Assembly (NCBI RefSeq): GCF_006636215.1
Contig: NZ_VIFM01000081.1
Location: forward strand, 1-40,992
Direction of reading: 5' to 3'
Length of the DNA: 40,992 bases
Source of the DNA: Myxococcus llanfairpwllgwyngyllgogerychwyrndrobwllllantysiliogogogochensis
Lineage (GTDB): Bacteria; Myxococcota; Myxococcia; Myxococcales; Myxococcaceae
Below are positions 17,418 to 24,166 of the stretch, in pieces. The translations under genes and the position numbers were made by a program. How positions within the stretch are numbered: the stretch's first letter is position 1; the number at the start of each line of letters is the position of its first letter. The notes under the pieces are model-generated. The model was given only the letters and a program-made list of their open reading frames with translations. It searched no databases and was not told where the DNA came from.

Positions 17418-18884
17418 ATGCCGAAAGCCCCCAGTATCGAGAAGCTCCTCCAGAACGGGTCGGCCGAGTGGAACCGACTGCGCAAGGGCGGTCAGGTCCC
17501 GACCGAGCACACTGGCGCCACCTTCACGCAACTTTTCTCCGCCAACGCGGACTTGTCGGGCCTCGGGCTCGTCGGCTCCGAGTGGGAGCGGTGCGATCTG
17601 TCGAAAATCAACTTCCGGGACACGGACCTGTCGAACGCCTATTTCCACGGCGGACGGCTCCAGGACTGTGACTTCCGGGGGGCCAACCTCGAAGGGGCGA
17701 CCTTCGAGAAGCTGAAGCTGCTCCGCTGTGACTTCACGGGCGCCAAGGGTCTGGACGACGTGGAGATGGACGATGTGGACATGGACCGGGTGGTCGGTCT
17801 GGACGGAGAGGAAGCGCCTCCGCCGCCTCCGCCTCCGGCCCAGGGCATCACCGCGTTCACCCGCGAACAGCGGGAGAAGGCGCTGGGCGTGCAGGCCGCG
17901 GCGCTCATGATGGGAGAGCCGGCGGAGGAGCTGCCGCCGTTCAAGCCGCAGGACCCGCCCGGCTCGCTCTTCTTCCGGGGCCTGAAGCGCCTGGCGATGC
18001 CGCCGTTGTGGGTGCTGGATGTGCCGGGGTTGCGGCCGCTGGTGCCGCAGCGGATGCCTCCGGGCAGCTCGCTGGAGACGCTCTACCGCGAGGCGGTGAA
18101 GACGCGGCTGGAGAACAAGAAGCCGTCGGCGGACCCGGGCGTGGTGGAGAAGGCGCAGAAGGCGCTGCGGATGGGTGCCAAGGACGCGGCCGTGTCGGCC
18201 ATGTACCTGCGCGAAGTGGGCGTGTTGCCGCTGTTCCGCTTCTCCGCGGCGCAGGTGTTGAAGGCGGCGCTGCGCGAGGAAGTGGACGTGGATGACCTGA
18301 CGGGGTCCATCGACCCTCGGACGACGGGCGCGCTGTTGGAGCTGCGGCTGACGCACGAGGTGGTGGAGCACCTGCAGGAGGCTCGGCGGCGGCTGGCGGC
18401 GACGCAGTTGTACACGTCGCTGTTGGAGGCGGGCTTCAACCCGGACAACAACTGGGACGAGGCGTTGGAGTCGAGCGAGGCGGCGCTGGAGCTGGCGCAC
18501 CTGGCCACGGGCGACAACCGCGACACGCTGTTCGAGGGCTTCCAGGTCTTCTCGGCGCTGCCCGAGGAGGCGCGGTTGCGCCGGCTGGCGTATCTGGCCG
18601 AGTCGGTGTCCAACCTGGAGCTGGTCAGCCGGCTGCCGGAGGGGATGGAGCCGGCGTGGCTGCACGGGCCGGAGACGCGCGAGTGCCACGAGCGGGAGAT
18701 GACCTACGTTCAGTCGCTGAAGGCCGAGGACATCCCGACGAAGGTGGCGGCGCTGGCGAAGGCGGAGCTCGGCGTTCCCGAGGGCTCGGTGCCCGAGGAG
18801 AGCGACGGGGATTTGTTCATCCACCTGCGCTGTGACGTGTGTGGCAAGGAGAAGCTCATCGTTCAGTCGCCCGACGCGGAGTGA
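17418..18884 (+). CDS. Pentapeptide-repeat protein with helical C-terminal domain
   Basis: This 488-residue protein has three visible parts. About residues 43-123 form roughly 16 consecutive five-residue repeats (ADLSG, CDLSK, INFRD, TDLSN, CDFRG, ANLEG, CDFTG), which should fold as a right-handed quadrilateral helix. A linker with seven consecutive prolines (134-140) follows. The rest is predominantly alpha-helical and of unknown family, ending in one CxxC pair (Cys472, Cys475). No signal peptide is present, so it is probably cytoplasmic. Some pentapeptide proteins mimic DNA and protect gyrase, but nothing here proves that role. The ATG at 17418 is chosen because it opens the conserved-looking segment MPKAPSIEKLL. 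A strong terminator follows. Confidence 0.85.
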   Translation: MPKAPSIEKLLQNGSAEWNRLRKGGQVPTEHTGATFTQLFSANADLSGLGLVGSEWERCDLSKINFRDTDLSNAYFHGGRLQDCDFRGANLEGATFEKLKLLRCDFTGAKGLDDVEMDDVDMDRVVGLDGEEAPPPPPPPAQGITAFTREQREKALGVQAAALMMGEPAEELPPFKPQDPPGSLFFRGLKRLAMPPLWVLDVPGLRPLVPQRMPPGSSLETLYREAVKTRLENKKPSADPGVVEKAQKALRMGAKDAAVSAMYLREVGVLPLFRFSAAQVLKAALREEVDVDDLTGSIDPRTTGALLELRLTHEVVEHLQEARRRLAATQLYTSLLEAGFNPDNNWDEALESSEAALELAHLATGDNRDTLFEGFQVFSALPEEARLRRLAYLAESVSNLELVSRLPEGMEPAWLHGPETRECHEREMTYVQSLKAEDIPTKVAALAKAELGVPEGSVPEESDGDLFIHLRCDVCGKEKLIVQSPDAE

Positions 18885-18905
18885 CGGCGAGTTGAACGGT
18901 GGGGC

Positions 18906-18950
18906 CCTCGGGGCCGCTGGAGTCCTCTTCGGGACTCGGCGGCCCCGAGG
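18906..18950 (+). terminator. Nested hairpin terminator after the pentapeptide-repeat gene
   Basis: CCTCGGGGCCGC (18906-18917) pairs perfectly with GCGGCCCCGAGG (18939-18950). Inside it GAGTCC (18920-18925) pairs with GGACTC (18932-18937). A short TGTTT follows. It lies 21 bases past the stop codon. Confidence 0.75.
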
Positions 18951-19024
18951 TGTTTCTGGAGTCCAGGCGCCGACGCACGGGGGCGCGCGTTGACGTCGAA
19001 GCGGGCGTGAGTCCACGCTAGGTC

Positions 19025-19660
19025 ATGGTCGACCACGGTCAGGTGACGGCGGCACCGCTGGAGCGGAGTGCTTCGTGGGCCCTCATGGCGCAGGTGCTGC
19101 TGACTGGCGCCCTGTTCGCCGCGGTGCCGTATGCGGCGTCGATGGTGCCGTTCGAGCGCATCTACATCGACGGTCCCTACAATGCCCCGCATGAGCAGGA
19201 CCCACTGTATCCGGTCCGCACGGCGCTGATTGTCGCCGGGCTCGTGATTCCGGTCCTCGCGCTGCCCTTCGCCTTCATCGGCTGGAGGCGGAGGCAGACA
19301 CATCCGGGGCCCGCGATGCTTCAAATGAGCCTGCTACTCAGCGCCTTCGTCATCGGGTGGCGGAACTATCCCTACTATGCGCTGGGCATCTACCGGGCCT
19401 ACGTCGGCGAAGCGCGGGTCCACGATTTCGACCCGGTCGGGCTCTATCCATTCCGCGATGCCCGCTGCCTGCCATTCGAAGTGGGCGTTCTTCTCCTCTA
19501 CCCCATCGCGGCAGTGGCGGTGCCTCGCATCGGTTATCGGCTCTTCCATGAGAAGAAGCGGATGACGCGTGCGTTCGCCATCGGCGTGCTGCTCAGCCTC
19601 GCCACGACGGTACTCGCGTTCGCCAGCACACCGAAATACATGTTCTGGTTCATGGACTGA
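19025..19660 (+). CDS. Multi-spanning membrane protein of unknown function
   Basis: This is a 211-residue protein with about five hydrophobic helices (near residues 19-40, 66-87, 98-113, 150-170 and 183-201). Between helices 1 and 2 lies a polar loop with FERIYIDGPYNAPHEQDPLYP, and between helices 3 and 4 a loop rich in Tyr, Asp and Arg. I do not recognise a family. It stands after the terminator of the pentapeptide gene and 229 bases before the hydrolase gene, so it is probably a single transcription unit. The ATG at 19025 has only a weak upstream site; Met21 is an alternative start that would still keep the first helix. Confidence 0.65.
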   Translation: MVDHGQVTAAPLERSASWALMAQVLLTGALFAAVPYAASMVPFERIYIDGPYNAPHEQDPLYPVRTALIVAGLVIPVLALPFAFIGWRRRQTHPGPAMLQMSLLLSAFVIGWRNYPYYALGIYRAYVGEARVHDFDPVGLYPFRDARCLPFEVGVLLLYPIAAVAVPRIGYRLFHEKKRMTRAFAIGVLLSLATTVLAFASTPKYMFWFMD

Positions 19661-19875
19661 GCAGCCACGCTCGGAGGCCGTTCCGCGAAGGCACGCGGGG
19701 GCCTTGGGGTGAGCCTGGAAGACAGCGGCCTCGCGCCAGCCTGGATGGTCTGGAGGCGTCCCTGCGGCGAGGCTCGGCAGGTGCTCTCCCGGCGGCCCGT
19801 GGATGCGCAGCTTGGCTGAGGACACAGCAGGCCCTCGCGTCCCGACTTCCGCGTACACGACGCGAGGGCTCGTAC

Positions 19876-19882
19876 GAGGAGG
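19876..19882 (+). promoter_or_regulatory. Ribosome-binding site deciding the alpha/beta hydrolase start
   Basis: GAGGAGG lies seven bases before the ATG at 19890. The longer frame opening at 19803 has no comparable site. Confidence 0.75.
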
Positions 19883-19889
19883 TGTGCTC

Positions 19890-20789
19890 ATGCCAGGGGT
19901 CCATCACAGGACGGTGAAGGTGGACGGCATCGACATCTTCTATCGCGAGGCCGGCCCCGAGGACGCCCCCGTGGTGCTGCTGCCGCATGGCTATCCGTGC
20001 TCGTCGTTCCAGTTCCGGAACCTGTTGCCGGCGCTGGGGGATTCGTGGCGGTTGATTGCGCCGGACCATCCGGGCTTCGGGTACAGCGAGACTCCGGACG
20101 CGAGTCGGTTCGACTACACGTTCGACGGTTACGCGCGGTACCTGGAGCGGTTCGTGGAGACGCTGGGGCTCACGCGCTATGCGCTGTACCTGCATGACTA
20201 CGGCTCGCAGTTCGGGTTCCGGCTCGCGTTGAAGGCGCCGGAGCGCGTGGAGGCGCTCGTCATCCAGAACGGCGACATCTACGAGGACGCGTTCGGACCG
20301 AAGTACCAACCGCTTCGGGAGTACTGGGAGAACCCGACGGCGAAGGGGCGCGAGAAGCTCGCCGCGGCGGTGAGCGAGGAGGGCTTCCGGGGCGAGTTCA
20401 TTGGAGAGATTCCAGAGTCTCTGGTCGACCGCGTGAGCCCGGACCTGTGGACGCTGTCCTGGCTGCTGGTGCAGCGGGAGCGGCGCAAGGAACACTGGGT
20501 CCAACTGCTCGCGGATCAGCGCACGACGCTGGCGTGGATGCCGAGGTTCCAGGCGTACCTGCGTGAGTTCCAGCCGCCGACGTTGATTGTGTGGGGGCCG
20601 CACGACGGGTACATGCCCGAGGAGTCGGCGCGGGCGTACTTGCGAGACTTGCCAGATGCGGAGTTGCACCTGCTCGACGCGGGGCACTGGGCGCTGGAGA
20701 CGCACCTGGATGAAATCGCGTTCCTCATGCGGCGCTTTCTTCAGCGTGTGCATGCGTCGCGGGCGGAGGACGCGGCCTACGTCACATGA
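19890..20789 (+). CDS. Alpha/beta hydrolase, epoxide hydrolase/haloalkane dehalogenase-like
   Basis: This is a 299-residue alpha/beta-hydrolase-fold enzyme. The oxyanion region reads LLPHGYPCSSF. The nucleophile elbow is LYLHDYGSQFGF, placing Asp103 rather than Ser at the nucleophile position. The acid is probably Asp239 in VWGPHDGYMPE, and the general base His266 in DAGHWALETH. An Asp nucleophile followed by Tyr-Gly points to the epoxide hydrolase/haloalkane dehalogenase branch, not to esterases. The cap region (about residues 130-220) contains Trp and Tyr residues suited to a hydrophobic pocket. There is no signal peptide. The 3' end overlaps the stop of the convergent candidate immunity gene by eight bases. 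Confidence 0.88.
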   Translation: MPGVHHRTVKVDGIDIFYREAGPEDAPVVLLPHGYPCSSFQFRNLLPALGDSWRLIAPDHPGFGYSETPDASRFDYTFDGYARYLERFVETLGLTRYALYLHDYGSQFGFRLALKAPERVEALVIQNGDIYEDAFGPKYQPLREYWENPTAKGREKLAAAVSEEGFRGEFIGEIPESLVDRVSPDLWTLSWLLVQRERRKEHWVQLLADQRTTLAWMPRFQAYLREFQPPTLIVWGPHDGYMPEESARAYLRDLPDAELHLLDAGHWALETHLDEIAFLMRRFLQRVHASRAEDAAYVT

Positions 20790-21447
20790 TGCGTCGGCGG
20801 GCTTCGCTGACCTGGTGGGCCCAGGTGCGGGCGTCGTGGCCAGCCTGGGGGAAGTCGAAGCGGCCTTCCTCGATGAGCTGGACGAGGCGGTCGTCACGCG
20901 CGACCAGGTGCGGAACCTTCCAGGGAAAGCCGAGCGCCGCCGAACCCCGCTCCGCGTAGTCCTCGTGAGCGATGAGCACTTCCAGATATCGCGCGTACAG
21001 GTCGAAGAAGCGGTCCACATTCGAGGCGAGCGGCAGTGCGTAGCCTTCTTCGTAGGAGTCGACCCAAACCACGGGCTGATATCCCTCGGCATCCGCGAGT
21101 CCCGGCATGGTCGCGAAGTAGTGGGCAAGGAACGGGGCTCCCGCGAAGACGACGAAGCGCGCGAACAAGTCCCCCTGCCAGCTTGCCCGCATCTCTCGGT
21201 TCCGCTCGGCCACCGCGTTGACTGAATCGTCCCACTGAAGAATCGAAATGCCGGCGACATCCGCCGCCAGAATCGCCTTGCTCATCCGGGAATAGAAACT
21301 CGCGAGCATGGGGTCCAACGGAGTGCCTTCGACCAATGCCCCTGGCGCAGGAGGATGCGAACTCGCTGGATGAATGACCTGCCGCAGGCCCAGTCGCTGG
21401 CAGACGTCGAGCAGCCCGTCGAGTCCTGGCAAGAGCGGCGTTGCCAT
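20782..21447 (-). CDS. SUKH (SMI1/KNR4)-like candidate immunity protein
   Basis: This is a 221-residue soluble acidic protein. The central stretch FVVFAGAPFLAHYFATMPG, followed by VVWVDSYEEGYALPLASNVDRFFDLYARYLE, has the look of the SUKH superfamily (SMI1/KNR4), whose bacterial members commonly neutralise nuclease toxins encoded next door. The start chosen is the ATG at 21445-21447, which overlaps the toxin gene's TGA as TGATG, implying coupled translation. An in-frame ATG at 21462 would add five residues (MGWSV). The 3' end overlaps the stop of the convergent hydrolase by eight bases. Its position directly downstream of a lipoprotein with a nuclease-like C-terminus makes an immunity role the best guess. 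It could also be a generic SUKH regulator. Confidence 0.75.
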   Translation of the reverse strand: MATPLLPGLDGLLDVCQRLGLRQVIHPASSHPPAPGALVEGTPLDPMLASFYSRMSKAILAADVAGISILQWDDSVNAVAERNREMRASWQGDLFARFVVFAGAPFLAHYFATMPGLADAEGYQPVVWVDSYEEGYALPLASNVDRFFDLYARYLEVLIAHEDYAERGSAALGFPWKVPHLVARDDRLVQLIEEGRFDFPQAGHDARTWAHQVSEARRRIM

Positions 21448-23090
21448 CACCGACCACCCCATTTGCCCATCGAACCGTAGAGTCGTTCCAGCATCGTCAT
21501 CACAGCCGTCTCCGCCTCTTCGGGTGTGCGACCTCGGCCGAGAACATCATCGACCCGGTGATACCAGGGCTGGAATTCGTGATCGATGATCTCCGCGACC
21601 TTCCTGACGTCAGCCGAGGATGCATGGGGACGCGCCCGTCCGAACTGCATCCAGAGCGCATTGATGCGAAGATGGACTGACCGCTCGACCACCGCGAGGT
21701 TGCTCGCCGCATTGATGTTCTCCGCAGGGAAGAGATGCGCGCACTGGAGCGGTCGCCGATGGTGGACCGGCCACCGTTCGGGGTCGATATCCATGACGCG
21801 TTCGAGTCGCGGGTTGAGTGACTTGTAGAAGCGGCGCGCTTGTTCTCGAATCGCGGTCTTCTCGCTGGACTCAAGAGGCGTCCCAGCAAGGCGTTCGATG
21901 CGAGCCATGAGCGCACGCAGCTCGCTCCGTTCGCCGGTGGTGAGCGCTCGCTCCCCTTCGAGCTGAACCTTCGCCCACAGTCGCTCGAAGGTACGGCCCT
22001 CGCTCTGGGTCACCCGGGACAGCATGGTCCGCAGCCAGCCAGTTGCGGCCTCTTTGCCCTGACGCAGAGCCTTCCAAACGACGCCACCGCCTCGAACCGC
22101 GAGGAAGCCAGCGCCCCTGATGGCGACAGCGCCCACGTACCAGAGCGCCAGTTCCTGCACGCCGCGCTGAGCCAGCCAGGTGAAGCCCTCCACGACACCT
22201 TCGCGCCAGCGCCGCACGATGTCCTCGTGCATCGCGCGGTACTCAGCGGCGACCTCCGGTTCGAGTCCCGTCGACGGCACGAAGCCGACGACTCGCGCGG
22301 ACTCCACCCAACCGTCACCTTCACCCCGACTGTGCATCAGCCGGATTCCGAACCGGACCGTGCGCGGCCCGATGCCGTCCTGGAAGGCGCGTGTGAGCCG
22401 AACCACCTCACGACCGACTCGTGACGCCGGGGCCAGTGGAGAACCACCTGCTCCGCTCCGAACCACCTGGAAACGGTGCAGTTCCCACCCGACCACGCGG
22501 CCGTCGTCCAGCACTGCGTCTGCCTCCAGCCAGGCCTCGCCCCCGTTGGGAACACCTACCCCAGCCAGGAGACGTGCCAGCCCCGATGGAACCTCGTCGG
22601 ACCCAGAGTCATCAGCCCACTGCACTGGCAGCGTCCTGGCCTCGAGCGGGCGCTCCGCGTCGCGATGGAACGCATAGTCCACCGACCACTTCGTCTCGGC
22701 CCGGCGCAGCGACAACACCACCTGCCCCGTACGCGCCAATCCGTAGCCAGCGAGCACCTCTCTCAGCGCGTCCCGAGTATCCGCCGCTCCTGCCAGACCT
22801 CCTCGATGGCCCACGCGCCCATGCGACTCGTAGCCAGTCCAGGTGAGCGCACCTCGCTCCGACCAGTACGTCAGCGTCAGGCGAGCCCCTACCGAGTCGA
22901 TGTCGCGAACAATCGCGCCTACCTGCTCGACGACGCGTGCGACCTCTGCTTCGGCGGCCCGCTGCATCTCGGACTCGCTCTGCGCCGGAGCCGCGCCATG
23001 ACCCAGCCAGACATTGCCACCTGAACCTTCGGAGGACGTCGCGCAGCCCGACACCGCGAGCAGGATGGACAGCATCATCAACCAGCCCAT
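21447..23090 (-). CDS. Lipoprotein with C-terminal HNH-like nuclease domain, candidate SitA-type polymorphic toxin
   Basis: This is a 547-residue predicted lipoprotein. The opening MGWLMMLSILLAVSGC has a lipobox with Cys16, followed by Ala-Thr-Ser-Ser and no Asp. A long middle region (about 20-370) has beta-rich then helical parts, including a hydrophobic stretch LALWYVGAVAIRGAGFLAV. The C-terminal 105 residues carry VHHRRPLQCAHLFP (His443/His444), N-x-x-S-N-L with Asn464, and His473, the spacing of a treble-clef HNH-type nuclease. A lipid-anchored carrier with a C-terminal nuclease followed by an immunity gene is the plan of myxobacterial SitA toxins passed by outer membrane exchange. That identity is inferred. 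A start at 23186 would add 32 residues and place Arg residues before the hydrophobic core. G+C is lower than in the flanks. Confidence 0.72.
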   Translation of the reverse strand: MGWLMMLSILLAVSGCATSSEGSGGNVWLGHGAAPAQSESEMQRAAEAEVARVVEQVGAIVRDIDSVGARLTLTYWSERGALTWTGYESHGRVGHRGGLAGAADTRDALREVLAGYGLARTGQVVLSLRRAETKWSVDYAFHRDAERPLEARTLPVQWADDSGSDEVPSGLARLLAGVGVPNGGEAWLEADAVLDDGRVVGWELHRFQVVRSGAGGSPLAPASRVGREVVRLTRAFQDGIGPRTVRFGIRLMHSRGEGDGWVESARVVGFVPSTGLEPEVAAEYRAMHEDIVRRWREGVVEGFTWLAQRGVQELALWYVGAVAIRGAGFLAVRGGGVVWKALRQGKEAATGWLRTMLSRVTQSEGRTFERLWAKVQLEGERALTTGERSELRALMARIERLAGTPLESSEKTAIREQARRFYKSLNPRLERVMDIDPERWPVHHRRPLQCAHLFPAENINAASNLAVVERSVHLRINALWMQFGRARPHASSADVRKVAEIIDHEFQPWYHRVDDVLGRGRTPEEAETAVMTMLERLYGSMGKWGGR

Positions 23091-23220
23091 CGGGTCAGCC
23101 GAAACACCGAGCCGTCCAGCCCCTCTGACAGGACTCTCGTTGGTACGCTCACTATCTCCACGACACCGCATGACAGGCAGCCGCATTCAGTCGCCCTCGG
23201 CATGACCTCTAGGGAACTTC

Positions 23221-23553
23221 ATGGCCTCCATCTTCGACATGCTTCGACTCGTCGAAAAATCCCCCGAGATTTACCTCACCTATCTCGAAGAGGAGCGTGG
23301 CCTGCAGCTCCGCAGCCTCATGGTCCTCATCACCGGATATACAGAGGCAGTCAGGGCCCATGGCATCAAAGAGCCGTTCATCGACTTCAATGGCGAGTTC
23401 GCCCGATATCTTCGAACTCGATTCGGATGGAGCACATCGGGCGGAGCCATCGGGGCCATCATCGGGGAAAGCCCCACTGCGGACGCAGCCTGGGAACGGT
23501 TCTGGCCCCTCCTCTGGGAATATGAAAAGTCCCTGAACCTTCCCGCCGACTAG
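23221..23553 (+). CDS. Small soluble protein of unknown function, possible immunity-like
   Basis: This 110-residue protein has no signal peptide and opens MASIFDMLRLVEKSPEIYL, then RSLMVLITGYTEAVRAHGI, FNGEFARYLRTRFGWSTSGG and, near the end, ERFWPLLWEYEKSL. It reads like a family of short proteins with an MYL-like N-terminal helix, a central GY helix and a W-rich C-terminus, which I recall from many bacterial genomes without an assigned role. I cannot name the family. It is divergent from the toxin candidate, with 130 bases between the two starts, and has the same low G+C content. Its stop overlaps that of the convergent MOSC gene in the palindrome CTAG. A stray or secondary immunity role is possible but unproven. 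Confidence 0.7.
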   Translation: MASIFDMLRLVEKSPEIYLTYLEEERGLQLRSLMVLITGYTEAVRAHGIKEPFIDFNGEFARYLRTRFGWSTSGGAIGAIIGESPTADAAWERFWPLLWEYEKSLNLPAD

Positions 23554-24131
23554 GGCAGCACGTACGACACCGGCTTCGGCAACATCACGCGGACGTCATC
23601 TCCCGCGCGGATGACACCGGGCCGGTCCACCCAGGCCACCAGGCCCCGGCGCTCCCACGCGGCCTTCACGAAGCGACTCGCCAGCTTCACCCGGTCCGGA
23701 TGGTGCTCCTCGATGACCTTCCCCGGTCCGATGCACGGCTCGTTCTCCCCTTCCACCGCGAGCACCGCGTCGTCGGGAAAGAACAGCCGCGTCCCTGGCG
23801 GCACGTGCGTCAGCCTTGGCACCCCCGTCAATTCCAGGTTCGCACCCAGCCACGACGCGAGCACCTTCGGCACTCCGAGCGTCTCCGCCACCAACGCCAG
23901 CTCCTCCGTCGACACCAACGAGAGCTGCCGCGTGTTCCGGATGGGCGTCCCCTTCGGATACCACGGCGTGCGCACGTCCGCCGGCCTCGTGTGCCCCGCG
24001 TGCCGGTCCCCTTCGATTCCCTCGAAAGTCACCCGCACCTCGGACAACTCCCGAGTCACGAAGGTCTTCTTCTCGGTGCACACCAGGACGCGGACCGCAC
24101 GGCCCACGAGCTGCGGAGAACGGGAAGGCAT
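23550..24131 (-). CDS. MOSC domain-containing protein
   Basis: This 193-residue protein is built around one MOSC (molybdenum cofactor sulfurase C-terminal-like) domain. Visible landmarks are the VTFEGIEGDRHAGHTR segment, RNTRQLSLVSTEELALV, the conserved LGANLELTG block, and the expected cysteine in EGENEPCIGPG. The C-terminal strand reads GLVAWVDRPGVIRAGDDVRV. MOSC proteins bind sulfur or the molybdenum cofactor and include YiiM/YuaD-type proteins that detoxify N-hydroxylated bases. Which activity applies here is open. The start is the ATG at 24131. It is 35 bases downstream of the nuclease gene on the same strand, so the two may be cotranscribed. Confidence 0.88.
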   Translation of the reverse strand: MPSRSPQLVGRAVRVLVCTEKKTFVTRELSEVRVTFEGIEGDRHAGHTRPADVRTPWYPKGTPIRNTRQLSLVSTEELALVAETLGVPKVLASWLGANLELTGVPRLTHVPPGTRLFFPDDAVLAVEGENEPCIGPGKVIEEHHPDRVKLASRFVKAAWERRGLVAWVDRPGVIRAGDDVRVMLPKPVSYVLP

Positions 24132-24166
24132 GGCCCCGTTCTACTCCAGTCCACGCCCTCGCCGCC

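Larger units (their letters stand above)
20782..23553. other. Lower-G+C islet holding the toxin/immunity candidates and a 110-aa gene
   Basis: Hand counts of 60-base lines give 52-58 % G+C at 23221-23340 and 58-65 % at 21601-21720, against 78 % for a line in kdsD (32281-32340). Codon use is less G/C-biased at third positions. No transposase, integrase or direct target repeat was found at the edges. The gene ends at both borders overlap the neighbouring convergent genes. Confidence 0.5.

Noticed and set aside
17370-19016. Open frame of 548 codons on the minus strand opposite the pentapeptide-repeat gene
   Set aside because: It is an Arg/Gln/His-rich shadow; the plus-strand frame has regular repeats and ends at a terminator.
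20782-23553. Insertion sequence or prophage explanation for the low-G+C islet
   Set aside because: There is no transposase, integrase, phage gene, terminal inverted repeat or target duplication at the edges.
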